DNA from: Myxosarcina sp. GI1
Lineage (GTDB): Bacteria; Cyanobacteriota; Cyanobacteriia; Cyanobacteriales; Xenococcaceae
Reading direction: 5' to 3'
Length of the DNA stretch: 64,000 nucleotides
Assembly: GCF_000756305.1 (NCBI RefSeq)
Contig: NZ_JRFE01000004.1
Span: 31,640-95,639, forward strand
Within the stretch, counting starts at the first letter, position 1, and the number at the start of each line of letters is the position of its first letter. Made by a program: the position numbers and the translations under genes. Of the stretch, positions 7,577 to 17,101 are shown one piece after another. Under the pieces are notes generated by a model, which saw only the letters and a program-made list of their open reading frames with translations, had not been told where the DNA came from and did no database searches.

Positions 7577-9643
7577 TTATCTACAACTGTGGACTTTGTC
7601 AGTGCTCTGAGCGCGATCGCAAAGTTGTTGCAATAATTCAATTCCTTTAGGAGTCCATAAATAGTGCTTTTGCGAATTTAAATGATAGTGAGTTCCTTCA
7701 ATAAATTGAGATAAATGTTTGGCTTTGGTGCGCGTAATTAATTGAGTCGAAATTCCCAGATTAGTGCTAACAACTTTAGTAGGTAAAGAGTTTTTAGGAA
7801 TGCTATCTTTGGCATCACGCAGGCGCAGTAAGTTCTTAATTCCTTTTTTCGTCCACTGAATAGATTCATATTCGTCTTTATAATAATGAACTCCCAAACG
7901 AAATTTATTGGGATACTGATATCTTTGATTGTGACACCAGCTTACCGATCGCTCTACTCGCTCGGCTACTTCGCGAGTCGTCCAGGTTTTGCCTTTGGTT
8001 TTTGCAGTAATTGCTTTCTTGATTTGCTTTACTTGGCTAAGTATTTCGTTTTGAAAATTAGATAGTTTTCTTCGTGTTTTTAGTCTAATTACCAACAAAT
8101 TTCTTCTAAACTGACGCAGTTTTCTAAACCAACGATTAACTGTATTGGCGCTCGAAGTTTTAAGTGTAACAGCAAGTTTTTTTAGCTGTTGCCAATAATT
8201 TAGCTTGATAATAACTTTTGAATCTGTCTCGATTGGCTTACTCTTGCTAAGACGGGGATTCCATTTAACTTTGCTTTCTGTGCCAGTTGGAGCGATGATA
8301 TGAGTAACAATATCGGGATTTGAGTTTTGAGTTGACGTTTCAATTTCATCTTGAATCTTCTGCCCAGAATGAAATAAACTAGTAACTCTAAATAATTGTT
8401 TTTGCCACCAAACTATAAAGAACTTGCTTGCTTGCTTTTCTATCGCCGATTTTGCCGTCTCATTAAGATCGGATTGTTCTTGGTTAGTCAATTGCGATCC
8501 TATATTATCTTTGACTCGCCAAGCAGGTTTAAATTTTAACTTGGTAAATTGTCTGAGATTGTTTTTTAACCACAAATTGCTATTGCGGCTTAAAGACAAA
8601 ATAGGCTCAATTGAGTAACTAAGATTAAAGTTAATTGAAGCTCGCTCTTGAGTCTTGGTACTAGTTTCCGATGATATTTCCTCTGTAATCGCCCGAGCGA
8701 GTGAAGGAATGCGATCGAAATCTGCCAGGTTGCAAATTTGTCGGAGTTTGTAGGCGAGATTGGCAATGGAAGGCGATAAATCAGCAAGAGTTTGAAATAT
8801 AGCTGCCGTATCGGGATTTTCTAAATCGCTGCGAGTAAAGAGTAAACCTTCTCTGTCGTCTAATTTGTAGGCGTTCCACAGTCTTTTATCTTCCGCCAGA
8901 GCCAAAATCGAGAGATAAATAACTAACTGAGGAAAAAAATCAATTGCCAAGCACCTGTGTTCGAGAGATTTTCGCAGAGGATGTTGATAGTCTGAAAGTC
9001 CTTTGATGTTGTCTGGAATAGATTGATTGTCTCGCTCGAAGTAAAGACTATCATAATCTATAAGCTTTAGCGATAAATTACCAAAACGTTCGAGAACGAA
9101 AACGTTGCCATGCTGCAAATCTCCATGAGCGACACCAGCACTTAGTAAGTTATTGGCAAGTTGCAACCATGTCTGTGCTAGAGATTCGAGGGTATTTTTG
9201 CGGTGTAAGTTGTCTTTAATAAATTTCTTGAGATTTTTCCCTTCTATCCATTCCATTTTAAGAATGGGATAGCAAGTTCCACGAACTCTTATACCTTGTT
9301 CTAATAAAGCAAAATTAACAAAATACGAACTAACGGGACTGTTATTTAAATATTTTAAAACTCGTTTGTAGTGAGCGACAACATCAAAATTCGTGCGATA
9401 AAAACATCTAACTGCCCAAATTTTGGCAGGAGAAACAGTTTGATACTTAAACGCAATGGCAAAACTTCCCGAAGCCGACCAGATATCTTGAATACCAGCA
9501 AACTTAACTTTTTCTACGGCTTTGCCCTTTGCCAAGCCAGTATCTAAGTCTCGTTCCCGATGAGAATAAGGATCTATTTTACGAAATGCAACATGAGGGT
9601 TGCGAATGGCACTGTAATATTCCGAACGAGTGGGATATTTCAT
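7577..9643 (-). CDS. YegI-like protein kinase with duplicated C-terminal DNA-binding-like repeats
   Basis: 688 residues. The N-terminal ~300 are a protein-kinase fold: WAVRCF in the beta-3 position usually held by the ATP-binding lysine, catalytic loop HGDLQHGNV, and LIDYDSLYF in place of DFG. This is the divergent style of kinases in TerY-P triads. A long basic linker follows. The last ~140 residues hold two copies of a helix-turn-helix-like unit: TWTTREVAERVERS...GVHYY...WTKKGIKNLLRL and LPTKVVSTNLGIS...GTHYH...WTPKGIELLQQL. It is the last gene of the operon, 30 bp after the phosphatase. It probably phosphorylates partners in response to the envelope genes upstream; the substrate is unknown. 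Confidence 0.75.
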   Translation of the reverse strand: MKYPTRSEYYSAIRNPHVAFRKIDPYSHRERDLDTGLAKGKAVEKVKFAGIQDIWSASGSFAIAFKYQTVSPAKIWAVRCFYRTNFDVVAHYKRVLKYLNNSPVSSYFVNFALLEQGIRVRGTCYPILKMEWIEGKNLKKFIKDNLHRKNTLESLAQTWLQLANNLLSAGVAHGDLQHGNVFVLERFGNLSLKLIDYDSLYFERDNQSIPDNIKGLSDYQHPLRKSLEHRCLAIDFFPQLVIYLSILALAEDKRLWNAYKLDDREGLLFTRSDLENPDTAAIFQTLADLSPSIANLAYKLRQICNLADFDRIPSLARAITEEISSETSTKTQERASINFNLSYSIEPILSLSRNSNLWLKNNLRQFTKLKFKPAWRVKDNIGSQLTNQEQSDLNETAKSAIEKQASKFFIVWWQKQLFRVTSLFHSGQKIQDEIETSTQNSNPDIVTHIIAPTGTESKVKWNPRLSKSKPIETDSKVIIKLNYWQQLKKLAVTLKTSSANTVNRWFRKLRQFRRNLLVIRLKTRRKLSNFQNEILSQVKQIKKAITAKTKGKTWTTREVAERVERSVSWCHNQRYQYPNKFRLGVHYYKDEYESIQWTKKGIKNLLRLRDAKDSIPKNSLPTKVVSTNLGISTQLITRTKAKHLSQFIEGTHYHLNSQKHYLWTPKGIELLQQLCDRAQSTDKVHSCR

Positions 9644-9673
9644 GGCGATCGCGATACTGTGTAGTTGTCAGAT

Positions 9674-10450
9674 TTATGGTATTGGTAAAATTGAAACTTC
9701 GTCGAGAATTTTAATTAAAATTGCGGTCGTATCATCATTTTTAAGGGATCTTTTTTGCCTGAGTTGTTGAATAACTCGGACAAAATCTTCTTGCCGTTGT
9801 AGCTCGAATATCTGCTTCCATTCTGAAGATTGACTGGCAAAATTAGCTAAGAGCCACTGTGATAGAGCATCTGTCGCTAATAAAAAGATATCTCCTTGTT
9901 GGCAGTAACCTTCTAGGAATTGAGGGGGAAATGAACTATCGTCAGGAAGACTCGACCAACATTTGGTTGTACTTTTAAACTCCTCGGAATTTTCCAGAGG
10001 AAAAGATAAAAGCTTATCGCTATCTGGTTCTAACTTAAATAAGCAGCTATCCCCTACCGCTACTGCTTGCCATTTTCCCGATGCCGAACCGTCGGGATTC
10101 GATAAACTCAAACCCAAAAACGTAGCAAAACCACACCGTTTACTCGCAGAACCAGCTTGCCACCACTGACGATTGGGATTGGTAATTTTAGCCAGATAAT
10201 ATTGCCGCCATTGTTCCTGGATGGGTTTTAACCATTCATGATATGAACTACTAACCCTGTCTATCGGATTTTCGGCATGACAAAAAGCTTCGACAAGTAG
10301 TTTAGCCCACTGCTTGGGATATAGAGAAGAACCAGCCCCATCTGACAGCGCGATTAAACTGCCATCGAGGCTGCGAGCGAATCTATCTTGATTGCTTTTT
10401 GCGGATTCAGAGATTTTGGGCAAAGAAAAAGCCAAAATTTGATTGGGCAT
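9674..10450 (-). CDS. PP2C-type protein phosphatase of a TerY-P triad
   Basis: 258 residues with PP2C metal-site motifs: LDGSLIALSDGAGSS near the N-terminus (DG), LLATDALSQWLL in the middle, and KNDDTTAILIKI at the C-terminus. It removes phosphate from Ser/Thr and is the expected counterpart of the neighbouring kinase. It starts 6 bp after the TerY-like gene and ends 30 bp before the kinase gene, so co-transcription is very likely. No membrane segment or signal is seen; cytosolic. Confidence 0.8.
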   Translation of the reverse strand: MPNQILAFSLPKISESAKSNQDRFARSLDGSLIALSDGAGSSLYPKQWAKLLVEAFCHAENPIDRVSSSYHEWLKPIQEQWRQYYLAKITNPNRQWWQAGSASKRCGFATFLGLSLSNPDGSASGKWQAVAVGDSCLFKLEPDSDKLLSFPLENSEEFKSTTKCWSSLPDDSSFPPQFLEGYCQQGDIFLLATDALSQWLLANFASQSSEWKQIFELQRQEDFVRVIQQLRQKRSLKNDDTTAILIKILDEVSILPIP

Positions 10451-10456
10451 GATAGT

Positions 10457-11305
10457 TTAGCCCCGAAATTCAGCCTTAGTTCCTATCTCTAGCAACTGAA
10501 TCATTGTTTCGAGTTTGGCTTTGTAGACAAAGCCTTTAGAATGGGGCGAAGGTTCTAACCCACTGGCAGCAGCTCGCTCTAGCATTAAAGGAGGTAATTC
10601 GCTGGAAATCTCATACAGGAATTGTGCATAACTATCTCCTGAAGGTAACTGTTCGACTGATGAAGGTAAAATAACCTCATTATCTGTCGCGCCAGAGATA
10701 TGGGCATTGAGTATTAAAGTTGCTCCATCGTCTGTTGCTAATTGGGATAGCTGTTCGGCGGCAGCTTTGGCACGGGGTAGAGAATTAGCCTCTCCATCAG
10801 TAATGTTGATGACCACTGGAGGAAAACTAGTTTTATGTTCTTCTATCCACTGAGAAATTAACTGAGAAGCCATTTGAAATCCGTTACTCATAGGAGTTTC
10901 TCCTACAGCAGCAGGTTCGATCCAGATGGGAAATTGGTCGTCAATTTCTACCAGTCCGCCCGCGCCATCAGATACTTTTCTTTTAATATTTTCTACTCTC
11001 AAGCAGTTCTCGGTTAAGTCACTGACACTGACCATCGGCTTGGTAGCCAAACTACCAGAGAAAGCATTGATAGCAGCGTCTTTAGTTTTTCCATATCCTA
11101 TTACTGATATATAGCAGCTATTTTTAATTTCCTCTCCATCAGTACAAGCTAAAACAGTTTCACGTAGTACTCGATTCACAGCAGTAGCGCATTCTTTAGC
11201 TTTTGTGCCTGCCGAACCATAGGGATAACACATCGAAAAAGATTGATCTATTAGAACGATTAAATATCCTGGATTAGCTCGACTAATTTCTTGGTTGTAA
11301 GACAT
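10457..11305 (-). CDS. TerY-like von Willebrand factor A protein
   Basis: 282 residues, a single vWA domain. The metal-ion-dependent adhesion site is seen as LIDQSFSM (DxSxS), the threonine in GETPMSNGFQMA, and ITDGEAN. TerY-like vWA proteins are the central member of the predicted TerY-P triad (vWA + PP2C + kinase; Anantharaman, Iyer and Aravind), linked by genome context to tellurite/stress and phage-response loci. Here it directly precedes the phosphatase and kinase genes. No secretion signal, so cytosolic. Confidence 0.8.
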   Translation of the reverse strand: MSYNQEISRANPGYLIVLIDQSFSMCYPYGSAGTKAKECATAVNRVLRETVLACTDGEEIKNSCYISVIGYGKTKDAAINAFSGSLATKPMVSVSDLTENCLRVENIKRKVSDGAGGLVEIDDQFPIWIEPAAVGETPMSNGFQMASQLISQWIEEHKTSFPPVVINITDGEANSLPRAKAAAEQLSQLATDDGATLILNAHISGATDNEVILPSSVEQLPSGDSYAQFLYEISSELPPLMLERAAASGLEPSPHSKGFVYKAKLETMIQLLEIGTKAEFRG

Positions 11306-11457
11306 AAAAGTTGATTACATCAAAGATTCATCAATTTTTTAGCTCAATATAAATCTTTTGCATCTTAAGTTAACAATTCTTTATTAAAATCCAGACAAAA
11401 CTTAAGCTATTACCAAAAATATATTTTATTTGTAAAGCAAACAATACTAATAAATCT
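11306..11457. other. AT-rich spacer inside the six-gene operon
   Basis: 152 bp between the solute-binding protein gene and the terY-like gene, the largest gap in the operon. It is AT-rich with no clear hairpin terminator. A second promoter for the TerY-P triad could lie here; nothing specific can be read. Confidence 0.3.
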
Positions 11458-12597
11458 CTAACGAACTCTACTCCATAAACGTTGAATTTCAGCAGTTTTT
11501 TGAGAATCGGGAGGCTGTTGTAATGTTACTGAAGGATTTAACATTGCCCCAGGAATATTTTGCTGCCAGGGACTTTTGGGAACTGAAGCTAAATTGAGGT
11601 TGGGAATTATCGAACGAAACCCATATTTAACAAAAACTTCTTGCTGCTCTGGTTGTTTGATAAATTTGATAAATTTATTAGCTGCTTTAGCGGTGTTTCG
11701 ATCTATATTTTTGGCAATAGCAGCAGTAGCTACAGTTTCGACAGATGGATTGGGATAGTAGATTTGGTATGGTTGTCCCTGTGAGATTTTGGCTTGCGAC
11801 CAACGGTACAGAGCAATGCTTTCATAAACCATAGCTATATCTCCATCATTAGCACCGCGAGAAATAAATTCCTGTAACAAGATATCAGTCGAACGGGGAA
11901 GCTGATAGATAGAGCTTTTAATTAAAGAAAACAAAGATTCGCTATCGAAACTATCGACAGTAGCGTTTTTAGTAACGCTAAGGCCTTGGGAACTCGAAGC
12001 CATCTTCGAGTTTCTTGCCTTAGATTGCAGCCATAAATTTAAAGCTAATTGACCACTGTTAGAACGAGTTGGATTGGTAATAACCAGATCGAAACTGCCC
12101 CAATTGTTTTTATCGGCAATTTTCGACCAACTTCTTTGCTGCAAAGCTCGTTCGAGATTCGACCAAGAAAATTTACCATCGGGAAAAATAAATTTACTTC
12201 TTTCTTGCCAGGCAACTGCAACTAAGATAGTTCTGGCGATCGCTTGAGGTTGGCTGTAAAAAGCTTCACTGTTATTCTGAGCTTGCCAGCGAGTCTCTAA
12301 TTCTTCTAAAGTTTGTTCGTTAGCAGGAATTAAGATCGTGGGGGTAAAATCATTTTTTCGATCGATATAGTTATTAACAATATCTTGAGAACCTTGAAAT
12401 TTTAGTTGTAAATCGATGTTTGAGTTATTTTGCTCGAATTTAGTTTCAAGCTCTTGCAGGGGTTCTTGCAATTCAGTTCCACTTACTACAATAATGTTTT
12501 GTTTGACACCTGGAAGGGGTGCATAGGTCAAACCTAATGAAACTAAAATAATTCCTAAAGAAACAATTGTTTTATTATTGCTATTTTTTTTATTCAT
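11458..12597 (-). CDS. Extracellular solute-binding-type protein of the TerY-P operon
   Basis: 379 residues. An N-terminal hydrophobic segment (about residues 10-30) acts as signal or anchor. A type 2 periplasmic binding-protein fold follows: IIVVSGTELQEPLQELETKF, then TNPTRSNSGQLALNLWLQSK, and YQIYYPNPSVETVATAAIAK. The TRSNSG ligand-loop style is shared with the vWA-bearing protein at 13346-15082, so the two are probably paralogous. The start overlaps the upstream gene by ATGA. No ABC permease or ATPase is nearby, so it more likely senses a ligand than feeds a transporter. Confidence 0.7.
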   Translation of the reverse strand: MNKKNSNNKTIVSLGIILVSLGLTYAPLPGVKQNIIVVSGTELQEPLQELETKFEQNNSNIDLQLKFQGSQDIVNNYIDRKNDFTPTILIPANEQTLEELETRWQAQNNSEAFYSQPQAIARTILVAVAWQERSKFIFPDGKFSWSNLERALQQRSWSKIADKNNWGSFDLVITNPTRSNSGQLALNLWLQSKARNSKMASSSQGLSVTKNATVDSFDSESLFSLIKSSIYQLPRSTDILLQEFISRGANDGDIAMVYESIALYRWSQAKISQGQPYQIYYPNPSVETVATAAIAKNIDRNTAKAANKFIKFIKQPEQQEVFVKYGFRSIIPNLNLASVPKSPWQQNIPGAMLNPSVTLQQPPDSQKTAEIQRLWSRVR

Positions 12598-13316
12598 GAA
12601 GTAATTAATAAACCGACACTTTCTTGCATACTTTTTAACTCCTCACTCAATCCTTGTAACTCCTCAATTTCCTCAGCATCGTTTAAGTTAGAAGTACGCA
12701 AGCGATTTTGTAACTGTTGTAAGATTCCTGCCGACTCAATAACCAGAGTATTTAAAGCAACTACTTGCGCCTGACGAGCATCTTGTCCTTGACGTGCTAG
12801 TTTTAAATTACTTTCCAGGCTGTTAGCCAGTTGTTTTAACTGTTCCTTGGCTAGATCGGGACTGTTTTGTTGTTTGGCTCTTACTTCTGCTATCTGTGCG
12901 CTTAATTCTTTCGGAGAAAAAAGAGAATCAGAACCCTGAAGTTTTTTAGTCAAATGGTCGATTTTAGCTGGTAATTCCTTGAGGCGATCGCAAGTATACT
13001 CTACAGTAGAAAGTAATTCTAATTGTGTTGATGCAGTCAGGGTTTGCTGGGCTTCACGACGTAATTCTTCAGCTTTAGTCAGCAATAGTTTTGCTTGCTG
13101 TCGTACAGAATAAATTTCTCTAGCGAGGGCAGGATTATCAATCTCAACTTTGCTATTTTCCTTATGCTGTAAAGGTAGAGAAACTACTGTGGCGATCGCT
13201 ATGGCTGTAGGTAAGACAATGGGATTGGGTAAGCGTAGCCAACGTACTCCAATTATTAGAGTTATTCCACCAGCACAAACAGCAAGAGGATAATGTAATG
13301 GATTAGCTAGTTTCAT
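12594..13316 (-). CDS. Membrane-anchored coiled-coil protein
   Basis: 240 residues. Two hydrophobic segments at residues ~7-26 and ~30-50 are followed by a long alpha-helical region rich in Glu, Gln, Leu and Arg with heptad spacing (RQQAKLLLTKAEELRREAQQ and onwards) to the end. It overlaps the downstream binding-protein gene by four bases and follows the vWA lipoprotein gene by 29 bp. It could link the envelope-facing proteins to the cytosolic TerY-P triad; that is inference from position and topology. The family is not recognised. Confidence 0.65.
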   Translation of the reverse strand: MKLANPLHYPLAVCAGGITLIIGVRWLRLPNPIVLPTAIAIATVVSLPLQHKENSKVEIDNPALAREIYSVRQQAKLLLTKAEELRREAQQTLTASTQLELLSTVEYTCDRLKELPAKIDHLTKKLQGSDSLFSPKELSAQIAEVRAKQQNSPDLAKEQLKQLANSLESNLKLARQGQDARQAQVVALNTLVIESAGILQQLQNRLRTSNLNDAEEIEELQGLSEELKSMQESVGLLITS

Positions 13317-13345
13317 GGTTTTAAAGAAAATCTGGACTTTAGTTG

Positions 13346-15082
13346 TTAAAACTCCACCTGTAAATCTGCCATCAAATTAGAAATAGTTCGAGGATCGCCC
13401 TGACGGTAATATCCTGCATTTAGTTCGGCAATTTTTTGTAAGGCTTCCCGATTGAATTGTTCTTCATTACCATAACCAACCGTAAAAAAGGCAATATTTT
13501 CTCCCGATTCAAAATTACTCGCTTTTAGCTGTTGCGAAAGCTGTTCGAGATTAATTTGAGAACCAGAATCTTGCCCGTCAGTTAAGATCGACACGGCATT
13601 AATTGCATCGGGACGCAAATTTTTAAGTAGCCAGTTACGCGCATAAAGGCTGCTATCATACAATCTCGTTCCTCCATCGGCTTGTAAATTACTGATAAAT
13701 TGTATTCCTCGATTTTTTCCTTCTTTAGTGCCTTCAATTATTACTGGTGGATTAATTTGGGAATTAAAGCTAATTAAGGCAATTTTTTCTTTGGTACCTA
13801 AGTTTTGAATGTAGTTGAGTAAGGTGTTTTTCATCGCCGTCAATTTTGTTCCTCGCATCGAACCAGATGTATCGATAACGACTGCTACCAAAGAAGATTT
13901 TTTGGCATAAGTCTGCCAACTATTAAGCATGGCTTCTACAACTTCTGGTTCTGGCGGACGATAAGACTCGTAGTTTGGTTGGGGAACAACACCGTATTGA
14001 GAAGTAAACTTATTACCCAAAGCGACTCCAGGTACCCCAGGGCGCAAGCCTAAATCGGTTGCAATTTGTTGGATTTCTGGCTGACGCATAAACTCTATTA
14101 TTTTTGTTGCTGCTTCTTTTTCTGTGGAACTGTTCCAGGGAGCATCGGGTAACATTGCTCGCATATTGGAACTAAAAGTTGCTTGCGGATATATAGCTTT
14201 ATATTTAGTTCCAGTGTCGGGAGACTGAGTATTAGCAGAAATAACTAAAGATTCGTAAACCGAACCAACAGAAGCCCAAAATACACCGTTTTCTACCATC
14301 GAGCGTGCCAAATTTCCCGTCGATTTCCCGTAGCGAGTAATTTTGCTTTGAATCTGTTTTACTTGTTGTTGATGTTGTTCTACATCAGTTATAGTTAGTT
14401 GTTCTGGTTGTTTGTTAGCAACTGAGGCAAATTGTGCGACTAAAGTTTGTAAGCCAGAATTAGAGCGAGTGGGTGCGGTATGAACATAGCTAACAGGTAT
14501 GGGAGGAGCATTGCTATCTAGTTGTTGATGATTTTCTGTATTGGCTAGAGTCGTATAGAGATTGTTACTGGTTTCTAATCCTCTAGCTAGCTCCGCTGTG
14601 GTCATAAACACCATTGGACTGTAGGCAATTAAAGGTGAGTCGGTGATTTTGGGAATATAATCTTGTCCTGGAAAAAGTTTATTCATTTGATAAACTAACT
14701 GACTTTGATAAATTTCTCCGTCTACAGAAAGCAGAGTTGGAAATCCAGAGTTTTCTGCGGTTATATCCCCCGTTTGTAACTGCTTAGCTAAGGTGAGTAC
14801 ATTTTCAACTACATCGCCGCTACCTTTAGCTTCGCACGTAAGATAAAATTTTTGTCCGTCATTAGTTTTAGGTTGGGTTTGATTTAATTTAGCTGCGGCT
14901 TGCTGGCAAAATTGAGCCAGATCGCTACCAATTAAAAACTTAACTTCAAATCCTTTTAAGTTTGAATTATTACTTTGCTTTTGTTGACCAACACAGGAAG
15001 ATAGCCATAATATCATAGATAAAAGGGTAAAAACGATTTTTTTATTATTTTTCGTTTCCTTAAAAAAGTAAAAATTATACAT
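13346..15082 (-). CDS. Lipoprotein with solute-binding and vWA domains
   Basis: About 578 residues from the ATG at 15082 (an in-frame TTG six codons upstream is less likely). A lipoprotein signal ends in ILWLSSC. Residues ~45-380 form a type 2 binding-protein fold (VSYVHTAPTRSNSG is visible). Residues ~400-575 form a vWA domain with an intact metal site: VVIDTSGSM, DGGTRLYDSS and ILTDGQDSG. It is the first gene of the minus-strand operon. It is probably exported and membrane-tethered, binding a ligand and a protein partner. This pairing of binding domain and vWA on one chain, beside a TerY-P triad, is unusual. Confidence 0.75.
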   Translation of the reverse strand: MYNFYFFKETKNNKKIVFTLLSMILWLSSCVGQQKQSNNSNLKGFEVKFLIGSDLAQFCQQAAAKLNQTQPKTNDGQKFYLTCEAKGSGDVVENVLTLAKQLQTGDITAENSGFPTLLSVDGEIYQSQLVYQMNKLFPGQDYIPKITDSPLIAYSPMVFMTTAELARGLETSNNLYTTLANTENHQQLDSNAPPIPVSYVHTAPTRSNSGLQTLVAQFASVANKQPEQLTITDVEQHQQQVKQIQSKITRYGKSTGNLARSMVENGVFWASVGSVYESLVISANTQSPDTGTKYKAIYPQATFSSNMRAMLPDAPWNSSTEKEAATKIIEFMRQPEIQQIATDLGLRPGVPGVALGNKFTSQYGVVPQPNYESYRPPEPEVVEAMLNSWQTYAKKSSLVAVVIDTSGSMRGTKLTAMKNTLLNYIQNLGTKEKIALISFNSQINPPVIIEGTKEGKNRGIQFISNLQADGGTRLYDSSLYARNWLLKNLRPDAINAVSILTDGQDSGSQINLEQLSQQLKASNFESGENIAFFTVGYGNEEQFNREALQKIAELNAGYYRQGDPRTISNLMADLQVEF

Positions 15083-15527
15083 AGTTTTATCAAGCGTCAA
15101 TCAAATTGCTAGCCAAGAATAAAATTTTCCGAGCAATTCAGTTATTATGAATGCTGTATTTGTAATATTCCCAAAAATTTTGTTTAATTAATCGATAGTT
15201 CTACAATTCTTTTTCTCTTTAACAATGCATTGCTGAAACTGCTGATGTAGTTACAGAACTTTTAGAACTATTTCAATAGCGAAGAAAGTAAGTCGAACTT
15301 GTGATATTCTGGCAGCTTTGGCAGTCATTCATTATCGAACGTGAGCGAACGACAACTAAGCCTGTTTAATTATCAAACCAGCATACCGAGTAGAGCAGCC
15401 ATCCAAGCTCATGAGTAAAGAAGCTCTACTCAAATGGAAGTTAGAGATATTCGAGTATCAGCAACAACAACAGACTTTTGGCGCGGTTTTTTGTCTTTTT
15501 TAAAAAAGATATTTATTGACAAACTAA
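15083..15527. other. Gap before the Tn3 remnant
   Basis: 445 bp. The first part (to about 15240) is AT-rich and should hold the promoter of the minus-strand six-gene operon. The rest has short open stretches such as KEALLKWKLEIFEYQQQQQ at about 15417-15473, without start or family; probably transposon debris. No RNA gene was seen. Confidence 0.35.
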
Positions 15528-15887
15528 AACCTTCTACAGTGTAGGATTAAGCGACAATTAAACAAGGGTGAGGCTTTACATATTCTGCGTTCTCATCTTT
15601 TTTATGTCAACCAAGGAGAAATTAAAACTCAGCAAGATGACCAGTTGCTAAATCAAGTCGGATGTCTGAATTTAGTAACCAATGCCATTATTGTCTGGAA
15701 TACGGTCTATATCGATAAAGTTGTCCAGCAACTTCGGCTTGAAGGTTATCCTGACGATGATGAAGATTTAAAGTCTATTTGGCCAACTCGTTACACACAT
15801 ATCAATGTTTATGGGCAGTATCATTTCGATCGAAAACGATTGAGGAAAAAACATCCCTTGAGAGCGTTACGCAATCCTAGTTCTTGA
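15528..15887 (+). pseudogene. Tn3-family transposase, C-terminal remnant
   Basis: The open frame reads IKRQLNKGEALHILRSHLFY, then NQVGCLNLVTNAIIVWNTVY, then DDEDLKSIWPTRYTHINVYG and YHFDRKRL to a TGA at 15885-15887. This is the characteristic end of Tn3-type TnpA (DDE domain), normally about 1000 residues. No start codon or preceding TnpA sequence is in frame and no 38-bp Tn3 terminal repeat was seen. A dead fragment. Confidence 0.75.
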
Positions 15888-15949
15888 CCTTACCGACCAA
15901 AATTTCTCCGTTGCTATAAAAACACCTGGTTGGCTGCTAGAAGAGATTA

Positions 15950-16249
15950 CACACCTTCAGATTCTTGTCTTGAAACAGTTGTGCACGAGCAAAGCTCGAA
16001 CGCGCGGTAGAGACGATTAACATTGATTCGAAGATTATTTAACCAACGCTAAATACGTCTTTGTCTACTTTGAGCGAATTTTCCTCGACATGGAATATAG
16101 ATTGACCATTTAGTTAAATTTACACTCCCTGTATGAATCAAAGCTATTATCATCCAGATACAGCTTTTGAGGTGGCATAGATGTGACCAGCTAGCTGGTT
16201 GACTCATCCATTGATTTAAGCCATTGTAAAGACGGGAGTTTTGATTCAC
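15950..16249 (-). pseudogene. DDE transposase N-terminal remnant
   Basis: The minus-strand frame from 16249 reads NQNSRLYNGLNQWMSQPASW, then HLKSCIWMIIALIHTGSVNL, then IPCRGKFAQSRQRRI, meets a stop at 16049, and continues in frame as RWLNNLRINVNRLYR before a small palindrome (CGAGC-aaa-GCTCG at about 15988). The WLNN.RI.V..LY pattern is typical of IS4-like transposases in cyanobacteria. Remnant only. Confidence 0.5.
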
Positions 16250-16261
16250 GGTATTCTGAAA

Positions 16262-17101
16262 TTATGAGTAGTATCTAATTTCAGAGTGCTGACTCCCCTT
16301 GATTTTTGTCAATCCCTTGAATCTTTACTCACTTTATATTGTAAGGGTTTTCTTTTGCTCTTTTGTCAGTCAATCAGGTCTCGTAAGTTTTCTTCTCTTG
16401 TCAACTTTATTGCTACATTACCAAATAAATATCTACAGCCAGATCGACCGAGGTACTGAAGTCAATATCCAAATTCTACTCAAACAAAATAGCGCACAGT
16501 AATTGAAGATTTTTTTTACTTTATAACGACAAGATACTTGTTAAACTTTATAACTATTTTTGACCTAATATTTAGTACTTTTAAGAAACTTGGTTGTTTT
16601 TATCTCAAACTTTAAAATATAAATATTAAAAATTAGAAATAAAATTAGTAAATCATGACAATATTGGCTTTTTAGATTAATTTTGTAGGCATTTTAACAG
16701 AAAAATAAATAGTAGTCAATCATATTTGTATTTGATAACACAATTTTAATCAAATTAGAAATAAGTTTTTTGCTTTAGTACAAAGCATTTTTTCTAACAT
16801 TTAAATAACGTAGATGTATATTAAATATTTACCAAGGTGAACTTGGTAAACTATGTTTGTAGACTTTGATATTTTTTCAAAAGTCTTGCACGATCTAGCC
16901 ACAGTTGGTATTGAATTTTTATTACAGTACGAAAACAACATTAGCAAGAATTCGCTCTACGTCATTGTCATTACCGCTCGATAGCATAGAAAAAAAAATA
17001 TTAGCAAAATTTAAATCGATCGCTCGTCACCATAAGTTAATAAATTTCAGTCATATAACCCTACAAACCTAGATTAGATTGAGTTAGGAGTTCCCCACAT
17101 T
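16262..17101. other. AT-rich 840-bp region upstream of the tubulin-like genes
   Basis: Very AT-rich. A perfect inverted repeat TTTACCAAG-gtgaa-CTTGGTAAA lies at 16828-16850 and could be an operator or hairpin. Just after it a 43-codon frame (16853-16984, starting MFVDFDIFSKVLHDLATVGI) is open but unrecognised. AGGAG at about 17086-17090 is the ribosome-binding site of the first tubulin-like gene. No other gene is supported. Confidence 0.4.

Noticed and set aside
16299-16502. Plus-strand 67-codon hydrophobic frame
   Set aside because: In AT-rich gap sequence with no family, no start signal and a composition expected by chance.
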